Shown here: one piece after another, positions 1 through 6,993 of the stretch
Layout: each line of letters begins with the position of its first letter
Numbering within the stretch: the first letter of the stretch is position 1
Assembly: GCA_002430835.1 (NCBI GenBank)
Contig: DJDA01000057.1
Span: forward strand, 1 to 15,859
Length of the DNA stretch: 15,859 bases
Direction of reading: 5' to 3'
DNA from: Brevundimonas sp. UBA5936
GTDB lineage: Bacteria > Pseudomonadota > Alphaproteobacteria > Caulobacterales > Caulobacteraceae
Notes under the pieces: generated by a model
Databases searched by the model: none
What the model was told of the DNA's origin: nothing
Seen by the model: only the letters and a program-made list of their open reading frames with translations
Position numbers and translations under genes: made by a program

Positions 1-1551
1 CAAGGCGGCCGCCGACGCGCAGACTGCGACAGTGACGGCGGCGACCACCCAGGGCCGCGTTCCGGCCTTCTCGATCACCAACGTCTGAGACGGCGGCGGG
101 TTCTGCACCAGACGCGACAGGGCCTTCAGCGTGACCAGCGCCTCCTCGACCGTTTCCTTGATCTGAGCCTGCGGACCCAGTTCGCGCTTGATCCAGCGCT
201 CGACCACCGGCTTGGCGGCTTCCCACAGATCGTGATCGGGGTTCAGGCGGCGCGCCACCCCCTCGACCGAGACCATGGTCTTCTGCAGCAGAACCAGTTC
301 AGGGCGCATATGCATGTCGAACAGGGCGGTGATCTCGAACAGCTGGCCCAGCAGGCGGCCCATCGACACCTGGCTGGCCTGGCGGCCGATCACCGGCTCG
401 CCGACCGCGCGCAGGGCCTGGGCGAAGGTGTCGACCGAATGGTGCGGCGGCACGTATCCAGCCTCGAAATGGACCCGGCTGATGCGGTCGTAGTCGCGGC
501 TGATGAAGCCCCACAGGATCTCGGCCAGGTAGCGGCGCTCGGCCGGGCCCAGCCGCCCGACGATGCCGAAGTCGATGGCCGTCAGTTGCGCGGGGGCGTC
601 GGCGAACAAATTGCCTTCGTGCAGGTCGGCGTGGAAGACGCCGTGGTCCAGCGCCTGAACCAGGAAGGCGCGCACCACCTTGTCGGCCAGGGCGTCCTTG
701 TCGAGACCGGGCAGGTCGACCAGCGCCGGGTCCGTCATCGGCAGGCCCGGCGCCCATTCCAGCGTCAGCACCCGCTTGCCCACCCCGTCCCAGACGACGG
801 CGGGGGCGGACATATAGCCGTCCTTGGCCATGACCTCGGCCAGTTCGGAGGCCGCCGCCGCCTCCAGCCGCATGTCCAGCTCCAACTGCAGCGACTGGGC
901 GATGATCTCGACGAAGGCGCGCGGCTCCAGCCGACGGGCGGGCTCGACGAAGCGGTCGACCAGCTTGGCGCCCAGACGCATGGCGTCCAGCCCCTGGGCC
1001 ACGCGGCGCTCGACGCCAGGGCGCAGCACCTTGACCGCCACCTTGCGCCCATCGGCCAGCCAGGCGGGATGCGCCTGAGCCAGAGAGGCGGCGCCCATCG
1101 GTTCGGTCAGATCGATGAACAGGCTCTCAGCCGGACGGCCCAGCGAGCGTTCAATCTCGCGCTTAGCCTCTTCCAGCGGGAAGGGCGGCAGCTTGTCCTT
1201 CAGACGCCCCAGATCCTGGGCGAACTGCAGGCCGAAGATGTCGGCGCGGGTGGCCAGCACCTGCCCCAGCTTGATGGCGACCGGGCCGAGATGCTCGAAC
1301 GCTTCGCCGACACGCTGGCCGGGTCGCCCGGCGCGATGCCTGCGGCTGGCGAACAGCTGGATCAGGCGTGCGAACGGGCGGCCCCAGGCGGGCAGCAGGG
1401 GGTTGGCCTCGCGCGGGATCAGGGCGTCGTGACGCGCCAGAACCCAGCCCCAGCGGATCATGCGCAGGGCCGCGCCCACCGGATGGCGGACCGGCTGGGC
1501 CTGCGGCGTCGGCGGCGGGGCGTTGAAGGTCAGCCGGCTCAGATCGCCCAC
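1..1551 (-). CDS. ubiB: Ubiquinone biosynthesis protein UbiB (ABC1/ADCK atypical kinase), 3' end cut by window edge
   Basis: UbiB is an ABC1/ADCK-family atypical protein kinase-like ATPase, membrane-anchored and needed for ubiquinone synthesis. Reading the complement gives 517 codons without a stop before the window edge. Family marks in order are the KxGQ motif (KLGQ, about residues 94-97), the alanine-rich nucleotide loop AASLAQAH, the VAVKV lysine strand, the catalytic loop HADLHEGN and the metal-binding DFG in AIDFGIVG. HADLHEGN differs from the textbook HADPHPGN; I believe such variants occur in alphaproteobacteria. The last visible residues (PWVVAAVTVAVCASAAAL) begin the C-terminal membrane segment, so little is missing. 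The start is uncertain. A GTG at 1551 overlaps the ubiE stop by 13 bases and gives a protein beginning VGDLSRLTF; later in-frame starts are GTG at 1479 and ATG at 1461. It is cotranscribed with ubiE. Identity is firm, the start is not. Confidence 0.93.
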   Translation of the reverse strand, partial: MGDLSRLTFNAPPPTPQAQPVRHPVGAALRMIRWGWVLARHDALIPREANPLLPAWGRPFARLIQLFASRRHRAGRPGQRVGEAFEHLGPVAIKLGQVLATRADIFGLQFAQDLGRLKDKLPPFPLEEAKREIERSLGRPAESLFIDLTEPMGAASLAQAHPAWLADGRKVAVKVLRPGVERRVAQGLDAMRLGAKLVDRFVEPARRLEPRAFVEIIAQSLQLELDMRLEAAAASELAEVMAKDGYMSAPAVVWDGVGKRVLTLEWAPGLPMTDPALVDLPGLDKDALADKVVRAFLVQALDHGVFHADLHEGNLFADAPAQLTAIDFGIVGRLGPAERRYLAEILWGFISRDYDRISRVHFEAGYVPPHHSVDTFAQALRAVGEPVIGRQASQVSMGRLLGQLFEITALFDMHMRPELVLLQKTMVSVEGVARRLNPDHDLWEAAKPVVERWIKRELGPQAQIKETVEEALVTLKALSRLVQNPPPSQTLVIEKAGTRPWVVAAVTVAVCASAAAL

Positions 1552-2324
1552 CCGTGGTGGATGGCGGCGATCCCGCCCGACAGATTGGTGACGCTGACGC
1601 GGCTGAAGCCCGCCTCCTCGATCATCCGCTTGAAGGTCTGCTGGTCGGGGAAGCGGCGGATGCTCTCGACCAGATACTGGTAGCTGTCGCGGTCCTTGGC
1701 GACCAGCTGGCCGATGCGCGGGATGGCGTGGAAGGACCAGGCGTCATAGGCCTTCCTCAGCGCGCCCGTCGTCGGCCGCGAGAACTCCAGGCAGATGAAG
1801 CGGCCGCCGGGCTTCAGCGCGCGACGTGCCTCACGCAGGGCCTGCGGAATGTCGGCCACGTTGCGAATGCCGAAGCTGATCGAATAGGCGTCGATCGAGG
1901 CCTCCGGCAGCGGCAGGTGCATGGCGTCGCCGACGCCCCAGGCCATCTCGGGCTCGCCGCCCTTGGCCACGCCGTTCAGGATCATCTCGGCGTTGTAGTC
2001 CATGACGATGACCGTGGCGTCCTCGCCGCCGCGCCGTTCCTGCGCCGCGCGGGCCATCTTGGAATAGCGGCGCGCCATGTCGCCGGTGCCCCCGGCCATG
2101 TCCAGCACCACCTCGCCCGGCCGGACGTTCAGCTTGGCCGCCGTCGCATCCTTCCAGATGCGGTGGACGCCCGCGCTCATCAGGTCGTTCATCAGGTCGT
2201 AGTTGGAGGCGACGGAGTTGAACACGCCGCGCACCATCTGCACCTTTTCCTTGGCGTCCACGTCGCGGAAGCCGAAGGAGGAGGTCTTGCCGGAAGCGTC
2301 GGAGGAGGGATCGGCCTGGGTCAT
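1539..2324 (-). CDS. ubiE: Ubiquinone/menaquinone biosynthesis C-methyltransferase UbiE
   Basis: UbiE is the SAM-dependent C-methyltransferase of ubiquinone (and menaquinone) synthesis. The 261-residue product fits the family length. Near the N-terminus it has the family block VRGVFNSVASNYDLMND (about 31-47), then the SAM-binding motif I VVLDMAGGTGDMA (72-84). The C-terminal half has the UbiE/COQ5 signature around YLVESIRRFPDQQTFKRM and ends HHGWAI. An open frame continues upstream to 2603, but that part overlaps the divergent dehydratase gene in antisense and is low-complexity. I therefore start at the ATG at 2324, where family similarity begins. No convincing Shine-Dalgarno lies directly before it. 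ubiB follows at once with a short overlap, so the two should form one operon, as in Caulobacter relatives. Confidence 0.95.
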   Translation of the reverse strand: MTQADPSSDASGKTSSFGFRDVDAKEKVQMVRGVFNSVASNYDLMNDLMSAGVHRIWKDATAAKLNVRPGEVVLDMAGGTGDMARRYSKMARAAQERRGGEDATVIVMDYNAEMILNGVAKGGEPEMAWGVGDAMHLPLPEASIDAYSISFGIRNVADIPQALREARRALKPGGRFICLEFSRPTTGALRKAYDAWSFHAIPRIGQLVAKDRDSYQYLVESIRRFPDQQTFKRMIEEAGFSRVSVTNLSGGIAAIHHGWAI

Positions 2325-2436
2325 GGATGGGGGTGTAACGCCTCCCGTCGCCGCCGTCATCCGGGGAAGCGTCGCATCTGACGCAGGCTGGCGGCTTGTC
2401 GCGCCTCGGGGGCCGCGATACGCCTGAACAAAATCC

Positions 2437-2442
2437 AAGGAG
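2437..2442 (+). promoter_or_regulatory. Strong ribosome binding site of the pterin carbinolamine dehydratase gene
   Basis: AAGGAG lies six bases before the ATG at 2449. It is a near-perfect Shine-Dalgarno at good spacing and supports this start. The ubiE-phhB intergenic region (2325-2448) shows no other convincing element. Confidence 0.75.
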
Positions 2443-2448
2443 ACGCCC

Positions 2449-2745
2449 ATGACCGCCGCCCTCGACGTGACCAAAGTTCTGGCGGGCCTGCCCGACTGGC
2501 GCCGCGCCGACGATCCGCGCCCGGCCATCGCGCGCACCCTGCGCTTCGCCGATTTCAACGCCGCCTTCGGCTTCATGACCCGCGTCGCCCTCTTGGCCGA
2601 CAAGGTCGATCATCATCCGGAGTGGTCGAACGTCTACAACCGCGTCGAGGTGCTGCTGACCACCCATGACGCCGACGGAGTGACCGAGCGCGACGTGGCG
2701 ATGGCCCGCTTCATCGACGCGGCGGTCAAGGGTCTGGTCGAATGA
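2449..2745 (+). CDS. phhB: 4a-hydroxytetrahydrobiopterin dehydratase (PCD/DCoH family)
   Basis: This 98-residue protein matches the pterin-4-alpha-carbinolamine dehydratase family in length and motif. The family dehydrates 4a-hydroxytetrahydrobiopterin during pterin recycling after aromatic amino acid hydroxylation. The conserved core is visible as DHHPEWSNVYNRVEV (about residues 54-68), containing the active-site histidines, followed by LTTHDADGVTERD. It starts after a strong Shine-Dalgarno. Its TGA overlaps the ATG of the next gene (ATGA), so the two are translationally coupled. No phenylalanine hydroxylase lies in the window, so the substrate source is unknown. Some members of this family act as transcriptional cofactors or in molybdopterin metabolism. 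I use phhB as the family symbol. Confidence 0.92.
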   Translation: MTAALDVTKVLAGLPDWRRADDPRPAIARTLRFADFNAAFGFMTRVALLADKVDHHPEWSNVYNRVEVLLTTHDADGVTERDVAMARFIDAAVKGLVE

Positions 2746-3527
2746 CCGGCGGGCGCGTCGCAGGCAAGGCGGCCCTGATCACCGGCGCCGCCGGGGGTCT
2801 GGGCCAGGCGATGGCCCGGATGCTGGTCCGCGAAGGGGCCAAGGTGGCGCTCAGCGATCTGGATCTGAACGGCGCGCGCGCCCTGGCCGAAACGATCAAC
2901 GCCGACCACCCCGGCATGGCCTTCGCCTATGAGCACGACGTCACGCGCGAGGACGACTGGGTCCGCGTCGTCGGCGCGGCGGTCGAGGACATGGGCGGCC
3001 TCAGCATCCTGGTGAACAACGCCGGGATCGGCGGCCAGCTTTTGTGGGCCGAGCAGGACACGCTGGAGAACTGGCGCAAGGTTCAGGCGATCAACCTGGA
3101 ATCCGTCATGCTGGGCTGCAAGCACGCCATGGCGTCGCTGCGGGCCTCGGGCGCGGGGTCGATCGTCAACATCTCTTCGATCGCGGGGCTGGCGGCCGCG
3201 CCGGGCATGGGCGCCTATAACGCCACCAAGGCGGCGGTCTGGCTCTACACCAAGACGGTGGCGCTGGAGGCGGCCAGGGCGGGCTGGAACGTACGCGCCA
3301 ACTCGGTGCATCCGGTCTTCATCAAGACGCCGATCCTCGATCCCTTCGTCGCCATGGCGGGCGGGGACGAGGCGAGTGCGCACGAAAAGCTGGCGCGCGG
3401 CATCCCGCTGAAGCGCATCGGCGAGCCGGACGACGTGGCCTATTGCGTGCTTTACCTGGCCTCAGACGAGTCCAAGTTCGTGACCGGCGCCGAGTTCAAG
3501 ATCGACGGCGGGCTGACGGCGCAGTAG
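2742..3527 (+). CDS. Short-chain dehydrogenase/reductase (classical SDR, NAD-preferring type)
   Basis: A 261-residue classical SDR oxidoreductase of unknown substrate. Visible are the Rossmann glycine motif TGAAGGLG (14-21), an aspartate at the end of strand 2 (D39, in LSDLD) that usually signals NAD(H) over NADP(H), and NNAG (92-95). The catalytic tetrad is N118, S146, Y159, K163 (YNATK). The C-terminus has the common cofactor-loop and tail pattern HPVFIKTPI ... GAEFKIDGG. It is similar in style to FabG-like and cyclic alcohol or hydroxysteroid dehydrogenases, which sequence alone cannot separate. Its ATG overlaps the stop of the dehydratase gene by four bases, so the two are coexpressed. 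A role as a pterin reductase is possible but unproven. Confidence 0.93.
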   Translation: MTGGRVAGKAALITGAAGGLGQAMARMLVREGAKVALSDLDLNGARALAETINADHPGMAFAYEHDVTREDDWVRVVGAAVEDMGGLSILVNNAGIGGQLLWAEQDTLENWRKVQAINLESVMLGCKHAMASLRASGAGSIVNISSIAGLAAAPGMGAYNATKAAVWLYTKTVALEAARAGWNVRANSVHPVFIKTPILDPFVAMAGGDEASAHEKLARGIPLKRIGEPDDVAYCVLYLASDESKFVTGAEFKIDGGLTAQ

Positions 3528-3546
3528 GGCGCGCGAGCTTATATAC

Positions 3547-3658
3547 TCCGCTCATCCCGGCGGACGCCGGGATCCAGTGAGAACTGCGCGCACAGCGGTC
3601 TCCAATGTCCAGCCTGGGGCCAAAGAACTGGGTCCCGGCGTCCGCCGGGATGAGCGGA
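3547..3658. repeat. REP-like inverted repeat, two 32-base arms
   Basis: Positions 3547-3578 and 3627-3658 are reverse complements over 32 bases with a single mismatch (3573). They are separated by 48 bases. Each arm itself contains a GC-rich palindromic core (CCCGGCGGACGCCGGG and its complement) next to CTCAT or ATGAG. This is the layout of REP/BIME-type intergenic repeats, placed between two convergent genes (the SDR and an amidohydrolase). The arms would form a very stable hairpin in RNA or a cruciform in DNA and could block read-through in both directions. Confidence 0.75.
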
Positions 3659-3672
3659 AGTCGGGAGCAACG

Positions 3673-3703
3673 AAAAAGGGCGCTGCGGTCTCCCGCAGCG
3701 CCC
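3673..3703 (-). terminator. Intrinsic terminator of the amidohydrolase operon
   Basis: The complement shows a perfect 11-bp stem (GGGCGCTGCGG/CCGCAGCGCCC, 3678-3688 with 3693-3703) and a four-base loop. A run of five T on the minus strand follows (3673-3677). It lies 24 bases beyond the stop of the minus-strand gene ending at 3727. Confidence 0.88.
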
Positions 3704-3726
3704 TTCCGTCTTCAGGCCGTAAAGCC

Positions 3727-5070
3727 CTAGTTGCCGTAGGCGACCGGCATGGCCCCTTCGCCGCCGGTGCGATAGCGGTCGCGCAGCAGCAGGTTGCGCG
3801 CCTGCAGCGGCTGATCCACCCCGTCGATCAGCACGGCCGAGGGCTGGCTCAGCGGCTCCAGCGGATCGCCGGACCAAACCACGACGTCGCCCGCCGCCCC
3901 GGCCTTCAGTTCGCCGAACTGGCCGTCAAAGCCGAAGATGCGGGCCGGGTTGACCGTGATCGCCTGGATGGCCGCCGCGAACGGCAGGCCGTGCGAGACG
4001 GCGTTGCCGGCGTTGTAGCGGATGTCGCGGGCGCGGTGGGCCGAGCCCTCATTGCCCTTGATGGCGATGACCACGCCGGCCGCGTTCAGCGCCGCCGCAT
4101 TCTGCATCCGCGCCGCCCGCATCTCGAAGTTCGAGGGCAGGTTGGTGATCGGGTGCAGCAGGACCGGCACATTGGCGGCCGCGATCTCATCGGCCACCAG
4201 CCAACCTTCGGCGGCGCCGTCGAGGATGATCTTGATCCCCTCCTCGCGCGCCAGCCGCAGCACCTGCTGAATGTCCGAGGCGCGGTTGACGGTGACGATC
4301 AGCGGCATCGAACCATTGGCTACCGGGATCAGAGCCTCCAGGTCGGCGCGCGACAGGGACAGGTCGCGCAGCGCCGCCCGGTCATAGGCCGCCTTGTTGC
4401 GCGCATAGAGGCGCGTCTCGGCCATGGTCTCCTTGAACAGGACGAACTCGGCGCCGCGCGCGCCGCCCGCCACGCCCTTCCCGGCCTCGCCGAACGGGGC
4501 GACCATGGCCACGCGCGGCTTCACCAGGATGTCGGCGCCGCCCAGCTTGATGACCGCCGCCTGACCGGCGAACAGGCCCGGCGACTGATAGCCGCCGTGA
4601 CCGGCTCCGGCGAAGTCGCTGTCGTCATGGCTGTGACCGCCCCCCGAGCCCGCGTGCTGGGGCGTGACCACCGCTCGGGTGACGCCGCCCAGACGGGCCG
4701 TCGGCAGGGTGAAGGACCAGGGGTCCAGGCCGTAGGACAGGTCGAAGGCCGCCGTCAGGGTGTTGGCGTTGTTCGACAGATCGTTGGAGCCCCGCACCGA
4801 GCCGACCTCGGTCCCGGCCAGGCCGGAATCCACGGCGACGAAGCCGGGGGTGACGATCTTGCCGCGCGCGTCGATGACCCGCAGACCGGCCGGCGCCGCG
4901 CCGGTTCCGACCGAGACGATCTTGCCGTTGCGGATGACGACGGTGCCGTTCTCGATCACCGAGGTTCCGGTCAGCACCTGGCCGCCGGTGATGGCGACAT
5001 CCTGGGCCAAAGCGGGCCCAGCGAGAGCGAGCGCCGCGACAGCGCCCGCGAGGAGAGTTTGGATACGCAT
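3727..5070 (-). CDS. Secreted amidohydrolase-fold protein lacking metal ligands (probable pseudoenzyme)
   Basis: A 447-residue protein with a clear Sec signal peptide (hydrophobic core, cleavage after ALA near residue 22) and the amidohydrolase-superfamily architecture. It has an N-terminal beta-sandwich strand (ITGGQVLTG), an IVTPG entry to the barrel, and the C-terminal half-domain with AGDVVVWSGDPLEP. Compared by eye with the next-door paralogue, every metal ligand is changed. HxH becomes D81-S-G83, the barrel histidines become T260 and D284, and the catalytic aspartate position is N340 or E341. It also has a histidine-rich insert (139-158). Its ATG is 3 bases after the stop of the upstream paralogue, with AGGGAG as its ribosome site inside that gene, so the pair is coupled. 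Likely periplasmic. I infer a non-catalytic partner or a changed activity; annotation as an active amidohydrolase would be unsafe. Confidence 0.9.
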   Translation of the reverse strand: MRIQTLLAGAVAALALAGPALAQDVAITGGQVLTGTSVIENGTVVIRNGKIVSVGTGAAPAGLRVIDARGKIVTPGFVAVDSGLAGTEVGSVRGSNDLSNNANTLTAAFDLSYGLDPWSFTLPTARLGGVTRAVVTPQHAGSGGGHSHDDSDFAGAGHGGYQSPGLFAGQAAVIKLGGADILVKPRVAMVAPFGEAGKGVAGGARGAEFVLFKETMAETRLYARNKAAYDRAALRDLSLSRADLEALIPVANGSMPLIVTVNRASDIQQVLRLAREEGIKIILDGAAEGWLVADEIAAANVPVLLHPITNLPSNFEMRAARMQNAAALNAAGVVIAIKGNEGSAHRARDIRYNAGNAVSHGLPFAAAIQAITVNPARIFGFDGQFGELKAGAAGDVVVWSGDPLEPLSQPSAVLIDGVDQPLQARNLLLRDRYRTGGEGAMPVAYGN

Positions 5071-5073
5071 GGT

Positions 5074-6570
5074 TCAGCGAGCTCCCTGGGCGACGCCGGC
5101 GGCGGCCTGGCCGAAGCCGGGCTGGCCCAGTTCGAAATCGGACACGGGCTGGAAGGCGGGGTTCTGGCGATCGAAGGCCAGGCCGCCGTCGATGAAGACC
5201 TGATCGGCGCGGGCGTAGATCGAGAAGGGATCGGCGCTCCAGATCACCACGTCGGCGCGCTTGCCGTTCTCCAGCGAACCGGTTTCCTTGTCGATGCCGA
5301 TGGACTTGGCCGCATTCAGCGTGATCCAGCCGATGGCGTGCTCTTCGGAAATGTTCATCCCGGCGCGGCGGCCGGCCGACAGGGCGGCGGCGGCTTCCTG
5401 GTTCAGACGCTGGATCAGTTCGGCGTCGTCCGAGTGGATGACGGCGCACGAGCCCTCGGGCGCGTCGGTCAGGGCGGCGTTCTCCTCGATGCCGTCCAGG
5501 GCCTCCATCTTGAAGCCCCACCAGCCGGTCCACATGGCGGCGCAGACGCCTTCACGCGCCAGCAGCGGCGCGATCTTGTAGGCCTCGACCGCATGGTGGA
5601 AGGTAGTGATCTTGTAGCCGAACTCCTTGGCCACATCGAGCATCACCGCCATCTCGTCGGCGCGGTAGCAGTGGTTCTGGATCAAGATCGACCCGTCCAG
5701 CACGCCCGCCAGGGTCTCAAGCTGCAGATTGCGGGTCGGAGGCGTGCCCTCGCCCGTCTCGCGCCACTTGTCCCACTTGGCCTTGTAGTCGCGCGCGGCG
5801 ATGAAGCCGGCGCGATAGCCCGCGACATTGCCCATGCCGGTGGCCGGCGATTGGTTGCGCGAACCATAGACCCGCGACGGGTTCTCGCCGCAGGCCATCT
5901 TCAGGCCATAGGGAGCGTTGGGGAACTTCATGCCCTGCATCGTCACCGACGGCACATTGCGCAGGGTCACGCCGCGACCGCCGAACAGATTGGCCGAGCC
6001 GGGCAGGATCTGCATCGTCGTCACCCCGCCCGCGCGGGCGGTGTTGAAGCCGGGATCCTGCGGCCAGATCGAGTGCTCGGACCAGACCTGGGCGGTGTTG
6101 GGGTTGGTGGCTTCGTTGCCGTCGCTCATGCCCATGACGCCCGGCGAAGGATAGACGCCCAGGTGGCTGTGGATGTCGATGATGCCCGGCGTGACGAAAC
6201 GGCCGCGCGCATCGACCACCTGATGGCCCGCCGGGACCGGCGTGTCCGCCCCGCCGACGGCGGCGATGCGGCCGTCGGTGACGACGACGACGCCGCCCTC
6301 GATCTTCTGGCCCGCGCCGGTCAGCACCGTGGCGCCGACGATGGCCATGTTCTGGCGCGGCAGGCCGCGATAGGTCGAGGGATAGGGGTCCGTATTGGCC
6401 CAGCCGTCCAGACCCGGCGCCATCGTGCGGTCCTTCGAGGACGACGCGGCGGAAGCCGTCTCGGTCTTGGGCGCGGCGTCGCCGGTCGTGGCGCAGGCCG
6501 ACAGGCTGAGCGCGCCGAGCGTGCAGGTGAGAACGGCGAGGCTTGGACCCCGCAGGCGACTGAACAACAT
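5074..6570 (-). CDS. Lipoprotein amidohydrolase, imidazolonepropionase-like, intact metal site
   Basis: A 498-residue metal-dependent hydrolase of the amidohydrolase superfamily (imidazolonepropionase-like or Xaa-Pro dipeptidase-like group). It probably cleaves an amide or peptide bond outside the cytoplasm; the substrate is unknown. A lipoprotein signal is plain: LSAC with Cys26 as lipidation site, followed by a Ser/Thr/Ala-rich linker. Alanine at +2 suggests the outer membrane. Metal ligands look complete: H134 and H136 (DIHSH), H300, H326 (in FHHAVEAYK) and D381 (IHSDD). The GLKMACGENP block at 222-231 is typical of this group. I prefer the ATG at 6570 over the upstream in-frame start at 6609. 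The 6570 start has GAGGGGG seven bases before it (6578-6584) and begins the lipoprotein signal. It is first in an operon with its inactive-looking paralogue. Confidence 0.92.
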   Translation of the reverse strand: MLFSRLRGPSLAVLTCTLGALSLSACATTGDAAPKTETASAASSSKDRTMAPGLDGWANTDPYPSTYRGLPRQNMAIVGATVLTGAGQKIEGGVVVVTDGRIAAVGGADTPVPAGHQVVDARGRFVTPGIIDIHSHLGVYPSPGVMGMSDGNEATNPNTAQVWSEHSIWPQDPGFNTARAGGVTTMQILPGSANLFGGRGVTLRNVPSVTMQGMKFPNAPYGLKMACGENPSRVYGSRNQSPATGMGNVAGYRAGFIAARDYKAKWDKWRETGEGTPPTRNLQLETLAGVLDGSILIQNHCYRADEMAVMLDVAKEFGYKITTFHHAVEAYKIAPLLAREGVCAAMWTGWWGFKMEALDGIEENAALTDAPEGSCAVIHSDDAELIQRLNQEAAAALSAGRRAGMNISEEHAIGWITLNAAKSIGIDKETGSLENGKRADVVIWSADPFSIYARADQVFIDGGLAFDRQNPAFQPVSDFELGQPGFGQAAAGVAQGAR

Positions 6571-6616
6571 GGGCGAGCCCCCTCGCGCCCGCGAACTGCG
6601 GGCAGACAACGGCGCG

Positions 6617-6646
6617 TATACAATCGCCAGTTTCCGTCAGGGTAAA
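6617..6646 (-). promoter_or_regulatory. Candidate promoter of the amidohydrolase pair
   Basis: On the minus strand TTTACC (6646-6641) and TGTATA (6622-6617) are spaced 18 bases apart, roughly 47 bases before the ATG at 6570. The match is moderate; CTGACGG just downstream of TTTACC is an alternative -35. Confidence 0.4.
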
Positions 6647-6651
6647 GCTTT

Positions 6652-6670
6652 AAAAGCCGCCGCTCGCGGC
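6652..6670 (-). terminator. Weak terminator candidate after the DUF167 gene
   Basis: The minus strand has GCCGC, five bases, GCGGC (6670-6656) followed by TTTT (6655-6652), four bases after the stop at 6675. The stem is short, so termination is probably partial. Confidence 0.4.
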
Positions 6671-6674
6671 AAAG

Positions 6675-6956
6675 TCAGGCGCTGGATAGGCGGGCGCGGA
6701 CCTCGGCGTCGTCCAGGCCCTCGACCTCGATCATTTTCAGCCGCGACTGCCCGCCGCGCGCCAGGGTCACGTCGCGCTTGGGCACGCCCAGGGTCTTCGC
6801 CAGAAAGGCGGTCAGGGCGGCGTTGGCCTCGCCCTCCACCGGCTGGGCGCGGACGCGGACCTTCAGCACCGGACGGCCGTCCGGATCGACGTCCCAGCCG
6901 TCGATGCGGTCGGTGGCGGCGCGCGGGGTCAGCTTGACGGGAATGCGGGCGTTCAT
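6675..6956 (-). CDS. DUF167 / YggU (UPF0235) family protein
   Basis: A 93-residue protein of the DUF167 family, whose biochemical role is not established. The family pattern is clear: an N-terminal VKLTPRAATDRIDGW strand block, then LKVRVRAQPVEGEANAALTAFLAKTLGV. The hallmark stretch follows: VTLARGGQSRLKMIEVEGL. Length is normal. I use the ATG at 6956; a TTG six codons upstream (6974) is open but has no better ribosome site. In many proteobacteria DUF167 genes follow yggT-like membrane protein genes, but none is next to it here. It lies upstream of the amidohydrolase operon on the same strand and is separated from it by about 100 bases with a probable promoter, so it is likely a separate unit. 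Confidence 0.88.
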   Translation of the reverse strand: MNARIPVKLTPRAATDRIDGWDVDPDGRPVLKVRVRAQPVEGEANAALTAFLAKTLGVPKRDVTLARGGQSRLKMIEVEGLDDAEVRARLSSA

Positions 6957-6993
6957 GGGACGTGTTTGGCCCAAGGAGAGGAAAGGTCCAAAT

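Noticed and set aside
232..1683. 483-codon plus-strand frame opposite ubiB
   Set aside because: Antisense shadow; the minus strand carries continuous UbiB motifs through the same bases.
2369..2384. GCGTC-N6-GACGC dyad in the ubiE/phhB gap
   Set aside because: Short GC-rich arms are expected by chance at this composition, and it has no clear position relative to a promoter.
2325..2603. N-terminal extension of ubiE to 2603
   Set aside because: The extra residues overlap the dehydratase gene in antisense, are basic low-complexity and have no match to UbiE N-termini.
3577..6645. 1022-codon open frame on the plus strand across the amidohydrolase region
   Set aside because: It is antisense to two well-supported minus-strand genes. 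It is rich in Arg, Gly, Asp and His, as expected of a GC-rich shadow frame, and has no domain pattern.
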